From: Sulfurospirillum sp. | GTDB lineage: Bacteria; Campylobacterota; Campylobacteria; Campylobacterales; Arcobacteraceae | Direction of reading: 5' to 3' | DNA length: 64,000 bases | Assembly: GCA_030491005.1 (NCBI GenBank) | Contig: JAKZMJ010000027.1 | Coordinates: forward strand, 29,490-93,489 | Shown here: positions 9,357 to 18,118 of the stretch, piece by piece | Numbering within the stretch: the first letter of the stretch is position 1 | Layout of the letters: each line of letters begins with the position of its first letter | Position numbers and translations under genes: made by a program | Notes under the pieces: model-generated | Seen by the model: the letters and a program-made list of their open reading frames with translations, nothing else | Database searches by the model: none | What the model was told of the DNA's origin: nothing

Positions 9357-10208
9357 ATGAAAACTCAAAATAATTGTTTTATTGGTTTTGATAATGAGTT
9401 TCAAGAAGCAAATGCAGTTTTATTTGGAGCTCCCTTTGATGGTACTACTTCTTTTAAACCAGGAGCTAGATTTGCACCTATGGCAATAAGAGAAGATTCA
9501 TGGGCTATTGAAACATATAGTCCTTATTTGGATAAAGATTTAGAAGATTTAAAACTTTTTGATTATGGGAACTTAGAGCTACCTTTTGGTGATAAGATGA
9601 AAACATTAAGCATTATTGAAAATATGGTGGATGATATAGTACAAGCCAATAAAATACCTATTATGCTAGGAGGTGAGCATTTGATATCTTATGCTTCTAT
9701 TAAATCTTTAGCAAAAAAGTATACAAACTTAAATCTCATACATTTTGACGCACATACAGATTTAAGAGAACATTATTTAAATGAACGCTTTTCACATGCA
9801 ACAGTTATGCGCAGAGTACACGATATATTAGGAGATAAAAAATTAAATCAATTTTGTATAAGAAGTGGATTAAAAGAAGAATTTATTTGGGCAAAAGAAC
9901 ATACCTATCTTGAAAAATTTACTTATAAAACATTAGAGGCATGTGTTAATAGATTAAAAAATGAACCAGTTTATATAAGTATAGATTTAGATGTTTTTGA
10001 CCCTAGTGTTTTTCCTGGAACTGGTACACCAGAACCAGGAGGAATAAATTTTCATCAAATGTTAGAAATCATACAAACATTAAAAAACTTAAAAAATGTT
10101 GTAGGTATAGATATAGTTGAATTATCACCAAAGTATGATAGCTCAGGTGTGTCAACAGCAGTTGCATGTAAAACTTTGCGAGAATTAGTTTTAGCTGTAA
10201 TTCATTAA
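9357..10208 (+). CDS. speB: Agmatinase (ureohydrolase family)
   Basis: This 283-residue protein has all ureohydrolase manganese motifs: GGEHLISY (His108), DAHTDLR (Asp131, His133, Asp135) and SIDLDVFDP. It also has the PGTGTPEPGG loop typical of agmatinases. It hydrolyses agmatine to putrescine and urea, a step in polyamine synthesis. The ATG directly abuts the rodA stop, with AAAGGA in the end of rodA as ribosome-binding site. Arginase-like relatives are a less likely alternative. Confidence 0.87.
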   Translation: MKTQNNCFIGFDNEFQEANAVLFGAPFDGTTSFKPGARFAPMAIREDSWAIETYSPYLDKDLEDLKLFDYGNLELPFGDKMKTLSIIENMVDDIVQANKIPIMLGGEHLISYASIKSLAKKYTNLNLIHFDAHTDLREHYLNERFSHATVMRRVHDILGDKKLNQFCIRSGLKEEFIWAKEHTYLEKFTYKTLEACVNRLKNEPVYISIDLDVFDPSVFPGTGTPEPGGINFHQMLEIIQTLKNLKNVVGIDIVELSPKYDSSGVSTAVACKTLRELVLAVIH

Positions 10209-10249
10209 ATAAAGTATTTTTAAATAAGGTTTTATTGCTTAATATTAGA

Positions 10250-10255
10250 TATAAT
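10250..10255 (+). promoter_or_regulatory. Promoter -10 box of miaA (possible leaderless start)
   Basis: A perfect TATAAT ends only six bases before the miaA ATG at 10262. With a usual spacing of about seven bases, transcription would start at or within a base or two of the start codon, giving a leaderless mRNA. No Shine-Dalgarno sequence lies between. Confidence 0.55.
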
Positions 10256-10261
10256 TCTTTT

Positions 10262-11149
10262 ATGAAAGAAATAGCACTAATTGGAACAACAGCCACAGGT
10301 AAAACTGCTTTAGCTATTAAAATAGCACAACAAACAAATTCAATAATATTATCACTTGATTCTTTGTGTTTATATAAAGAAATCAATATAGCAAGTGCAA
10401 AACCTACAAACAAAGAAATGCAAAGTATTATACATTTTGGTATTGATGAAATATATCCAAATGAACATTTTGATGTTGTAAAATTTTTAAAAATATATGA
10501 AAAAACAAAACAATTTGCCTTAAAAAATCAAAAAAATATTATTATTGTAGGAGGAACGGGTTTTTATTTAAAAGCATTAATTGATGGTATTTCATCTGGT
10601 ATAAATACAAATCTTAAAAATGTTAAAATGGATATATCGTATGCTAAAGCTTATACGCTTTTACATTCTTTAGATAAAGAGTATATGAATAAAATACAAA
10701 AAAATGATAAATATAGAATAAATAAAGCCTATAGTATATATATAACAAGTAAATTAACACCATCAAAGTATTTTAAACTTCACCCTAAAAAAGCAATAAT
10801 AAAAAATCTAAAAATATTTGAGATTTTAATAGACAAAGAAGAGTTAAAAACAAGAATTAAATTAAGAACAAAACAAATGTTAAGCGATGGTTTGATTGAT
10901 GAAGTTATATTTTTAGAAAACAAATATAATAGAAATGTTAATTGTATGAGTTCAATTGGAATTGTTGAAAGCTTAGAATATCTTGATGGAAGAATCACAA
11001 AAGATGAATTAGAAAATAAAATCTCTTCTAATACTTTGAAATTAGCAAAAAGACAAAATACTTTTAACAAATCACAAATCACAAAAAATAAAATATCAAG
11101 CCCAATAAATACATTAAGTTCAGATATACTTAAGTACTTTAAGATATAA
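10262..11149 (+). CDS. miaA: tRNA dimethylallyltransferase
   Basis: This 295-residue protein has a P-loop GTTATGKT (8-15) near its start and the [16 protein letters not shown] stretch that matches the MiaA DSMQVYR..DIGTAKP substrate-binding loop. It adds a dimethylallyl group to A37 of tRNAs reading UNN codons. The start is set at the ATG at 10262; an in-frame TTG at 10235 is not supported because it would precede the TATAAT box. Tyr replaces Ser/Tyr variants in the loop as in other epsilon-type MiaA proteins (from memory). Confidence 0.88.
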   Translation: MKEIALIGTTATGKTALAIKIAQQTNSIILSLDSLCLYKEINIASAKPTNKEMQSIIHFGIDEIYPNEHFDVVKFLKIYEKTKQFALKNQKNIIIVGGTGFYLKALIDGISSGINTNLKNVKMDISYAKAYTLLHSLDKEYMNKIQKNDKYRINKAYSIYITSKLTPSKYFKLHPKKAIIKNLKIFEILIDKEELKTRIKLRTKQMLSDGLIDEVIFLENKYNRNVNCMSSIGIVESLEYLDGRITKDELENKISSNTLKLAKRQNTFNKSQITKNKISSPINTLSSDILKYFKI

Positions 11150-11150
11150 T
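11145..11150 (+). promoter_or_regulatory. Promoter -10 box upstream of rpmE
   Basis: GATATAAT overlaps the miaA stop codon and lies about 80 bases before the rpmE GTG, giving a leader of about 70 bases. It matches the strong -10 element usual in this phylum. The leader is long enough for regulation, but no clear hairpin is seen. Confidence 0.5.
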
Positions 11151-11229
11151 CCCAAGTTCAAAAGAGTTTTTTAAAGGGCAAGATGGATTTGACCTTTTAT
11201 TAAGCATTTATTATAAAGAAGGAATAAAA

Positions 11230-11433
11230 GTGAAGAAAGAAATTCATCCAGACTATAAAGAGTGTTCAGTTACTTGTGCTTGTGGTAATGCTTTTCAGAC
11301 AAGAACAACAGTTGAGACTATGAGACTTGATATTTGTAATGCTTGTCATCCATTTTTTACAGGTGAGCAAAAAATTGTTGATGCTGCTGGTAGAGTAGAG
11401 AAATTTAAAGCTAAATATAATATGAAAAAATAA
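11230..11433 (+). CDS. rpmE: 50S ribosomal protein bL31 (zinc-binding form)
   Basis: This 67-residue protein matches bL31. Cys16, Cys18, Cys36 and Cys39 form the C+ (zinc-binding) set seen in the E. coli RpmE type. HPFFTGEQK and the C-terminal AGRVEKF motif are diagnostic. The start is GTG with AGAAGGA placed correctly upstream. It is followed closely by rsmI, as in Campylobacter. Confidence 0.93.
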   Translation: MKKEIHPDYKECSVTCACGNAFQTRTTVETMRLDICNACHPFFTGEQKIVDAAGRVEKFKAKYNMKK

Positions 11434-11450
11434 GACTAAGGTCTTAAATT

Positions 11451-12272
11451 TTGCTAATTTTAGTTCCAACTCCAATAGGTAATTTAGACGATATTTCTAA
11501 TCGTTCTTTAAAAGCTTTATTGGAGGCGAAACTAATCTTTTGTGAAGATACAAGAGTTACTAAAAGACTTCTTCATTTATTAGAAGAAAAAAATAATCTA
11601 AAATTTTCTTGTCGTGAGTTTAAATCTTTTCATTCTCATAATGAAAAAGATGTATTATCTACCTTATCATGTGATGATTTTAATCAAAATGTTGTTTATG
11701 TATGTGATGCTGGAATGCCATGTATTTCTGACCCTGGATCTTCTTTAATAGAGTTTGCGATACAAAACAATATACCTTATGATGTTCTTCCTGGAGCCAA
11801 TGCTGTCTTAACTGCTTTTGCTATGAGTGGTTTTAACAATACACAGTTTACTTTTTTTGGTTTTTTAGACCATAAAGGAAAATCTAGAATTTCTCAATTA
11901 GATACTGTTATGCAAAGCTTTACATTAACTATATTGTATGAATCCCCACATAGACTTTTAAAAACACTAGAAGAAATATCAAATATAGATCCAAATAGAA
12001 TTATATTTTTAGTTAAAGAAATAAGCAAAAAATTTCAAAAAACATATAAAAATAAAGCCTTAAATATTTTTAATACACTTAAAAATGAAAATATAAGAGG
12101 TGAGTGGGTAATAATAGTTCAATCACATGAAACATCAGGATTTCCTATAAGTGTTGATGATATTAACGATTTAGATATTGCTCCTAAAATAAAAGCAAAA
12201 TTACTAGCAAAAATGCAGGGTTTAAAGATCAAAGATGTTTATCAAGATATTTTGGATAAACTAAAACCATGA
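11451..12272 (+). CDS. rsmI: 16S rRNA (cytidine1402-2'-O)-methyltransferase
   Basis: This 273-residue protein has the RsmI/YraL signature: VPTPIGNLDDIS at the N-terminus, CEDTRVTKRLL, then SDPGSSLI and a PGANAVLTA loop for SAM binding in the tetrapyrrole-methylase fold. It methylates the 2'-OH of C1402 in the ribosomal P site. The start codon is TTG at 11451. It overlaps rlmB by the four bases ATGA, showing translational coupling. Confidence 0.9.
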   Translation: MLILVPTPIGNLDDISNRSLKALLEAKLIFCEDTRVTKRLLHLLEEKNNLKFSCREFKSFHSHNEKDVLSTLSCDDFNQNVVYVCDAGMPCISDPGSSLIEFAIQNNIPYDVLPGANAVLTAFAMSGFNNTQFTFFGFLDHKGKSRISQLDTVMQSFTLTILYESPHRLLKTLEEISNIDPNRIIFLVKEISKKFQKTYKNKALNIFNTLKNENIRGEWVIIVQSHETSGFPISVDDINDLDIAPKIKAKLLAKMQGLKIKDVYQDILDKLKP

Positions 12273-12952
12273 TTATATATGGAAAACAAGTAGTACTTTA
12301 TGTACTAGACAATCACCCTAGTTTAATAGAAGAAGTTTTACTATCAAAAGAGCTAGACAAAAAACTTTTTTCAAAATTTGCAAGACTTGATAAAAAAATC
12401 ATCAAACTTGACAATCAAAAAGCACAAAGTTTAGCTCATGGTGGTAATCATCAAGGTTTTTTCTTAAGATTAGTAGAATTTAAAATATCTGCTTTTAAGG
12501 ATTTAAAGCAAAGCTCTTTTATTCTTATACTTGATGGAATAACAGATGTGGGAAATATAGGTGCTATTTGTAGAAGTGCATATGCTTTAGGTGTTGATGG
12601 AATAATTGCAAGTAATGTGAAAACATTGAATTATGAAGGAATAGCTAGAACTAGTAGTGGAGCATTATTTGATATACCATTTTGTTTATATCCAAATACT
12701 TTAGATCTTAGTAATGAACTAAAACAAATGGATTTTAATTTAATAGGATCAGCTAAAAATGCAAATAATGTAAAAAACTTCGTAAATACATATGAAAAAA
12801 CTGCTTTATATTTAGGAAGTGAACACTTAGGTTTATCAAATAAGATTATTAAAAAATTAGATAAAATAGTATCTATTGAAATGTTTAATAATTTTGATTC
12901 ATTAAATGTATCAGTTGCAGCTGGTATTTTGATATATCAGCTTAAAAACTAA
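12269..12952 (+). CDS. rlmB: 23S rRNA (guanosine2251-2'-O)-methyltransferase RlmB (TrmH/SpoU family)
   Basis: This 227-residue SPOUT methyltransferase has all three motifs: motif 1 ILDGITDVGNIGAICRSA, motif 2 LGSEHLGLS and motif 3 SLNVSVAAGILIY, which form the knotted SAM site. The N-terminal substrate-binding domain begins IIYGKQVVLYVL. It likely methylates G2251 in the P loop of 23S rRNA. The N-terminal domain is short, so a related TrmH target cannot be excluded. Confidence 0.85.
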   Translation: MIIYGKQVVLYVLDNHPSLIEEVLLSKELDKKLFSKFARLDKKIIKLDNQKAQSLAHGGNHQGFFLRLVEFKISAFKDLKQSSFILILDGITDVGNIGAICRSAYALGVDGIIASNVKTLNYEGIARTSSGALFDIPFCLYPNTLDLSNELKQMDFNLIGSAKNANNVKNFVNTYEKTALYLGSEHLGLSNKIIKKLDKIVSIEMFNNFDSLNVSVAAGILIYQLKN

Positions 12953-12963
12953 CGAAATATTTT

Positions 12964-13785
12964 ATGTTTAAAATATTTGCTATATTATTATTCACACTTA
13001 GTCTAAATGCAAATACTTTAAGTATAGATGAAAAAATCCAAGGTCTTATTGGAAATGAAGAGTATTTAGTTAATAAAAGTTTGATAAATCATATTTTTTG
13101 GGATACTGAATCTTTTTATACTTATGATAATGTAAACTATATAGCACTTATTGCTACTTTACAAAATAATGGTTTGCTAAAAATAGCTTTTAATAAACCT
13201 AAAAATCTTGAAATAACTTTTATAAGTCAAAATGATTCTATAAAATCATTTAAAATATTAAATGAAGTATTAAAATCAATTGGTTATTATCATTATTTTA
13301 CAAAAGAGCTATCATATGATGAAAATCAAAGTTTAAAATGGAAAATACATTTAAAAACACGATCAGCTATTGACCCTCTTGTATTTGCAAAAGAGCTTTA
13401 TAAATATAGAGCAGTTATTGTTCATATTCAAAAAAAAGATACAGACAATTGGGTTTATGAAATAAATACACTAAATTCAATTATTCCTAGAGCAAAAGCT
13501 ATGATTGTAGGTGAAAGGCTTGAATTAAAAAAGCCATTAAAACCTTATTTTCTAAAAATCAATAATGCTTATGAAGTAAATATTATTTCTAACTATGGCA
13601 ATCAATGGTTTCCCTATATTGTATTTTATGATAAAAATTTAAAAATAATAAATATTATCAAAGAAAATAAAAAACATAAGAAACTAAGCCTTGAAATACC
13701 AGAAGATACAAGATATATAAAAATAGATGATATATATACTTTATCAAATATTAAAAGAGGTCTTAGTGTTGAGGTTAAGGAGTAG
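12964..13785 (+). CDS. Conserved periplasmic protein of unknown function
   Basis: This 273-residue protein has a clear signal peptide (MFKIFAILLFTLSLNANT). The mature part is a mixed alpha/beta sequence ending in about 90 residues of beta strands. I do not recognise a named domain. It lies 11 bases after rlmB and 2 bases before the aminotransferase, so it is in the operon. As I recall, Campylobacter jejuni also has a periplasmic protein at this place (Cj0151c), which suggests a conserved but uncharacterised member of the cluster. Confidence 0.75.
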   Translation: MFKIFAILLFTLSLNANTLSIDEKIQGLIGNEEYLVNKSLINHIFWDTESFYTYDNVNYIALIATLQNNGLLKIAFNKPKNLEITFISQNDSIKSFKILNEVLKSIGYYHYFTKELSYDENQSLKWKIHLKTRSAIDPLVFAKELYKYRAVIVHIQKKDTDNWVYEINTLNSIIPRAKAMIVGERLELKKPLKPYFLKINNAYEVNIISNYGNQWFPYIVFYDKNLKIINIIKENKKHKKLSLEIPEDTRYIKIDDIYTLSNIKRGLSVEVKE

Positions 13786-13787
13786 CA

Positions 13788-14996
13788 GTGTTTAAAGAAA
13801 TAGAATTTGAAAGAATGAAAAGATTGCCCAATTATGTCTTTGCTGAGGTTAATGAAATTAAAATGCAAGCAAGACGAGCTGGTGAGGATATTATTGATTT
13901 TTCTATGGGAAACCCTGATGGAAAAGCACCACAGCATATAATTGACAAATTAACACAAACTGCTCAAAAAGATAAAAATCATGGTTATTCTGCAAGTGCT
14001 GGAATATATAAGTTAAGACTTGCCATTTGTAATTGGTATAAAAGAAAATATAATGTAGATTTTTTAGATCCAAATAAACATGCATGTGCAACTATGGGTT
14101 CAAAAGAAGGTTATGTACACTTGGTTCAAGCAATAGTAAATACTGGTGATGTAGCAGTTGTGCCAGATCCCACTTATCCTATTCATTCATACGCTTTTAT
14201 GTTAAGTGGTGCAACTATCCATAAATTTGAATTAGGTTTTGGTGATGATTTTAGAGTTGATGAAGATTTGTTTTTTAAAAGATTACAAACTACTTTAAAT
14301 GAATCAATTCCTAAAGTAAAATATGTACTTGTAAACTTCCCACATAATCCTACTTGTGCAACAGTTACCCCTATATTTTATCAACGATTAGTTGATTTGG
14401 CTAAAAAAGAAAGATTTTATATCATTTCTGATATTGCTTATGCTGATATTACCTTTGATGGATATGTTACTCCTTCTATTTTTGGAGCCAAGGGTGCTAT
14501 TGATGTGGCTGTTGAGAGTTTTACTTTAAGTAAATCATATAATATGGCTGGTTGGAGAGTTGGCTTTATGGTTGGAAATGAACGCTTAATTGGGGCATTA
14601 AAAAGAATTAAATCATGGTTAGATTATGGAATGTTCACACCCATTCAAGTTGCGGCAACGGTAGCACTTGATGGTCCACAAGATTGTGTAAAAGAACATG
14701 TAGAAAAATATCATAAAAGAAGAGATATTTTACTTAAAGCTTTTGAAAATGCTGGTTGGAATATAAATAAACCAAATGCCTCTATGTTTATATGGGCAAA
14801 AATTCCAAAAAAAGCCAGACATTTAGGATCTATGGAGTTCTCTAAACAATTAATAACTAAGGCAAAAGTGGCAGTTAGTCCTGGTATTGGATTTGGATAT
14901 TATGGTGATGAATATGTAAGAATTGCTTTAATAGAAAATGAAAAACGAATAAGACAGGCAGCCAAAAATATAAAAAAATACTTAAAATCATTATAA
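13788..14996 (+). CDS. PLP-dependent class I aminotransferase (LL-DAP/alanine-type)
   Basis: This 402-residue fold-type I aminotransferase has NPDG near the N-terminus, the PTYPIHSYA and NFPHNPTCATV loops, SDIAYADI and the PLP lysine in SFTLSKSYNMAGWR (Lys249). It is closest to the DapL/AlaC-like group annotated as LL-diaminopimelate or aspartate/alanine transaminase in Campylobacterota; the substrate cannot be decided from sequence. The start is GTG at 13788. In related genomes hom follows directly, but here a two-gene cassette intervenes. Confidence 0.85.
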   Translation: MFKEIEFERMKRLPNYVFAEVNEIKMQARRAGEDIIDFSMGNPDGKAPQHIIDKLTQTAQKDKNHGYSASAGIYKLRLAICNWYKRKYNVDFLDPNKHACATMGSKEGYVHLVQAIVNTGDVAVVPDPTYPIHSYAFMLSGATIHKFELGFGDDFRVDEDLFFKRLQTTLNESIPKVKYVLVNFPHNPTCATVTPIFYQRLVDLAKKERFYIISDIAYADITFDGYVTPSIFGAKGAIDVAVESFTLSKSYNMAGWRVGFMVGNERLIGALKRIKSWLDYGMFTPIQVAATVALDGPQDCVKEHVEKYHKRRDILLKAFENAGWNINKPNASMFIWAKIPKKARHLGSMEFSKQLITKAKVAVSPGIGFGYYGDEYVRIALIENEKRIRQAAKNIKKYLKSL

Positions 14997-15015
14997 AAGA
15001 TAAATAGGAAATACT

Positions 15016-16380
15016 GTGAAATTAAGAATAGAAAATCTTGCAAGAATTAAACAAGCAGAAGTTGAAGTTAAAAACTTAACACTTTTTGTTGGACAAAATT
15101 CTACTCATAAAAGTTATATGGCTCATACTATTTATGAATTATTAAGGCTTTTAGATAGAGATTCTGATAGTCTAACAAAAGAAAAAAAGAATATGCTTTT
15201 TGATTTATATAAGGAAGCAGATTTTCTTCTAAAATATATTATTGAAAAAAGAGAGATTAAAGAACAAAATAGTTTATATACATATATAATTTTATTAGTT
15301 GATGGAGATAACAAAAAATTTTATAAACTAATTGATAAATTATGTCATTTAGTAAATAAGGTTATCTTAAAACTGATAAATAAAAGTTTTAATAATAATT
15401 CAAATATATTAGAGAAGTTATTTTTTGAACAAGATTTAGAAATGAATAGTTTATTTAGACAACAACAATATGAATTTAGAATATATAAAAAAGAAGATGA
15501 TTTAAATAATGACTTAATACTATATATGATACTAAGTGATTTTACAGATATATTGTTTAAATTTTATAAAGATAGCTTGTCTTCTTATTATGATATACAA
15601 TATTTCCCAGCTTCAAGAACAGGCTTTGTCTTAGCGTTTGATGAAATTGTATCTGGACTTTTAAGAGATAAATATCGTGGACAATCTAGCTCAGCAAAAC
15701 TCACAAAACCAACAATTGATTTTATAACAAATTTTTCAGATATCAAAACTAGTAAATTTAATTTAAATTTTTTAGATGCTTTTGGATCAAATAAAAATAA
15801 TTCAGAAAATAAAGCAGCTAGACTAAAATTAGTTAATTTTTTACAAAATAATATAATCAAAGGTAAGATTGAAGAAAAAAAGTTAGATGATAATTATAGA
15901 AGTTTTTATTTAAAAACAAAAAATAATACAAAACTAGATTTACATTTAGCATCTTCTGCTACACTTGAGACATTACCTTTTGTTATATTTTTAAGAAATA
16001 ACACAAATATTAAAAAAACACTTTTTGTAATTGAAGAACCAGAAGCACATCTTCATCCTAAAGCACAAGTACAAATGGCTAAGTTTTTAGTTTTACTTTC
16101 AAATACTGGTGCAAAAGTAATAGTTACTACTCATAGTGATTATATTTTAAATGAAATAAATAATTGTATTAAATTAAGCACGATTAATAAAGAAGACGAT
16201 TTTTCAATTTCAAAAGATAATGTATCTGCATATTTGTTTAAAAATGAAGAAAATGAAACAACAGTAAATCAGCTTAAGATTGATAAATATGGAATTGCAA
16301 ATGATAATTTTGATGAAGTATTAGATGAGCTTTTAGATAGAAGTAGTGAATTAACGGAAACCATAATGAATAATGAGTGA
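15016..16380 (+). CDS. AAA15/OLD-like ABC-type ATPase of a putative defence pair
   Basis: This 454-residue SMC/ABC-like ATPase has Walker A GQNSTHKS (26-33, with His in place of the usual Gly before Lys), an ABC-signature-like ASSATLE (about 313-319), Walker B LFVIEEPEAHLHP (336-348) and an H-loop TTHSD (371-375). The insert (about 45-230) is helical and low in conservation. There is no C-terminal TOPRIM domain, unlike full OLD nucleases. The GTG start has AGGAAA upstream. It overlaps the next small gene by 8 bp, so the two are translationally coupled. The pair interrupts the aminotransferase-hom operon. A sensor ATPase working with a nuclease partner is inference. Confidence 0.75.
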   Translation: MKLRIENLARIKQAEVEVKNLTLFVGQNSTHKSYMAHTIYELLRLLDRDSDSLTKEKKNMLFDLYKEADFLLKYIIEKREIKEQNSLYTYIILLVDGDNKKFYKLIDKLCHLVNKVILKLINKSFNNNSNILEKLFFEQDLEMNSLFRQQQYEFRIYKKEDDLNNDLILYMILSDFTDILFKFYKDSLSSYYDIQYFPASRTGFVLAFDEIVSGLLRDKYRGQSSSAKLTKPTIDFITNFSDIKTSKFNLNFLDAFGSNKNNSENKAARLKLVNFLQNNIIKGKIEEKKLDDNYRSFYLKTKNNTKLDLHLASSATLETLPFVIFLRNNTNIKKTLFVIEEPEAHLHPKAQVQMAKFLVLLSNTGAKVIVTTHSDYILNEINNCIKLSTINKEDDFSISKDNVSAYLFKNEENETTVNQLKIDKYGIANDNFDEVLDELLDRSSELTETIMNNE

Positions 16381-16807
16381 TTTATTAGATAGTATATTTC
16401 AAGTTGTTAATGAATGCAAGGAAAATGAGTGCAAAATTAATAAAAAAGATATAAAAAAGATTTATAAGCCTGATTTGGGTATATTAGATACAAAATTGCA
16501 AAAAGAATTATTTGGAAATGTAAAACAAGTAAGCCTTTGTGATTGTGTTATTATAAAAAAAAATAATCATATATTATTACTTGAAATTAAATGTGGCACA
16601 GTAACAAATAGTATATTAAAAGAAACTATTACACAAATTTCAAATGTATATAAAATATTAGAAAATAAAAAGATAAAAGTAAATAAGTGCATTTTGATTT
16701 GTAAAAAATTTAGTGATGTTATGTTAAAAAAGAGTATTTTAACAAAAAGGATTAATGGTATTCCATTAACTAATAAAACTTTCAAAAATATTGCACTAGA
16801 AATTTAA
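16373..16807 (+). CDS. Small PD-(D/E)xK-like protein paired with the ATPase
   Basis: This 144-residue protein is of no named family that I recognise. It shows a restriction-nuclease-like core: Asp57 in CDCVII, then a short hairpin and a hydrophobic strand ending LLLEIKCG (Glu71, Lys73), followed by a helix (about 80-97) and a strand (CILICKK). The spacing D-x13-E-x-K fits PD-(D/E)xK nucleases. Its ATG lies inside the end of the ATPase gene, so the two proteins are likely made together. The stop is 12 bases before hom. Nuclease activity is an inference from the motif; a structural or antitoxin role is possible. Confidence 0.65.
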   Translation: MSDLLDSIFQVVNECKENECKINKKDIKKIYKPDLGILDTKLQKELFGNVKQVSLCDCVIIKKNNHILLLEIKCGTVTNSILKETITQISNVYKILENKKIKVNKCILICKKFSDVMLKKSILTKRINGIPLTNKTFKNIALEI

Positions 16808-16819
16808 AGGAAAAGAAAA

Positions 16820-18082
16820 ATGTTAAAAATTGCCATAATTGGAGTAGGAACTGTTGGTTCTAGTGTTGCTAATATATTAAGAGATAATAAAGATATTATT
16901 TGTTCTCGTGCAGGAATTCAGTTAATTCCTAGTATTGGTGTTGTTAATAATTTAAGTAAAAAAAGAGATGTTAGTATACAACTAACAGATGATATTGACT
17001 CTGTACTAGAAGATGATAGCATTGATATTATTGTTGAACTTATGGGTGGTGTTACACAAGCTTATGAAGTTGTCAAAAAAGCTTTAAAAAAAGGCAAAGC
17101 TGTTGTTACTGCAAATAAAGCACTTTTAGCATATCACAGATATGAGCTTCAAGAACTTGCAGGTGATATTCCTTTTGAATTTGAAGCAGCAGTTGCTGGA
17201 GGAATTCCTATTATAAATGCTTTAAGAGAAGGGTTAACAGCAAATCATATTCAAAGTATGAAAGGTATTATGAACGGTACTTGTAATTATATGCTAACTC
17301 GTATGATAAATGATGGTGTAGCTTATGATGATATTTTAAAAGAATCACAAGATTTAGGTTATGCAGAAGCTGATCCTACTTTTGATGTAGGTGGTTTTGA
17401 TGCAGCTCATAAGCTTCTTATTTTAGCTTCAATTGCTTATGGTATTGATGCTAAACCTGAAGATATTTTAATTGAAGGTATTGAAAATATTACAAAAGCT
17501 GATATTGAGTTTGCTAATGAATTTGATTATTGTGTTAAACTTTTAGGAATTGCAAAAAAAGTTGGAAAGCAGATTGAACTTCGTGTAAATCTAGCATTTA
17601 TTCCAAATTCACAAATGCTTGCTAAAGTAGATGGGGTTATGAACGGTATTTCTGTAATCGGAGATAAAGTAGGTGAAACTATGTATTATGGAGCAGGTGC
17701 AGGCGGAGATGCTACAGCATCTGCTGTTATTGCTAATCTTGTAGATATTGCAAGAAGAGGTAAAGGTTCACCTATGTTAGGTTTTAAATCTGAAAATCTT
17801 GAAAATCTTACTTTAATGTCAAAAGATGATATAAAAACAAAATACTATTTAAGACTTAGAGTTGAAGATAAAACAGGAGCTTTAGCAAAAGTTTCAACTA
17901 TCTTGGCAAATCATAATATTTCTATTGAAAAAATGCTTCAAAAACCTGTAAATAAAACTTGTGTTCATCTTCTTTTATCAACTCATACTTGTATGGAAAA
18001 AGATATAAATCAAGCTTTAAAAACACTTGAAGATGAGACAGTTGTAACTTCTAAACCTGTTATGATTAGAATTGAGGATTAA
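16820..18082 (+). CDS. hom: Homoserine dehydrogenase
   Basis: This 420-residue protein has an N-terminal Rossmann motif GVGTVGSSVA (8-17), the catalytic domain (about 130-315) with GGIPIINALREGL and GTCNYMLTRM, and a C-terminal ACT domain (about 345-420, YLRLRVEDKTGALAKVS) for feedback control by threonine. It reduces aspartate semialdehyde to homoserine. GGAAAAG precedes the ATG. Separation from the aminotransferase by the inserted ATPase pair means its transcription may now depend on that cassette. Confidence 0.93.
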   Translation: MLKIAIIGVGTVGSSVANILRDNKDIICSRAGIQLIPSIGVVNNLSKKRDVSIQLTDDIDSVLEDDSIDIIVELMGGVTQAYEVVKKALKKGKAVVTANKALLAYHRYELQELAGDIPFEFEAAVAGGIPIINALREGLTANHIQSMKGIMNGTCNYMLTRMINDGVAYDDILKESQDLGYAEADPTFDVGGFDAAHKLLILASIAYGIDAKPEDILIEGIENITKADIEFANEFDYCVKLLGIAKKVGKQIELRVNLAFIPNSQMLAKVDGVMNGISVIGDKVGETMYYGAGAGGDATASAVIANLVDIARRGKGSPMLGFKSENLENLTLMSKDDIKTKYYLRLRVEDKTGALAKVSTILANHNISIEKMLQKPVNKTCVHLLLSTHTCMEKDINQALKTLEDETVVTSKPVMIRIED

Positions 18083-18118
18083 ATCTTTAAAATATTAAAA
18101 TATTAAAAAAGGAATAAT

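Noticed and set aside
10069..10413. Minus-strand open frame over the speB end and miaA start
   Set aside because: It is the shadow of two well-supported genes and has no family match or ribosome-binding site.
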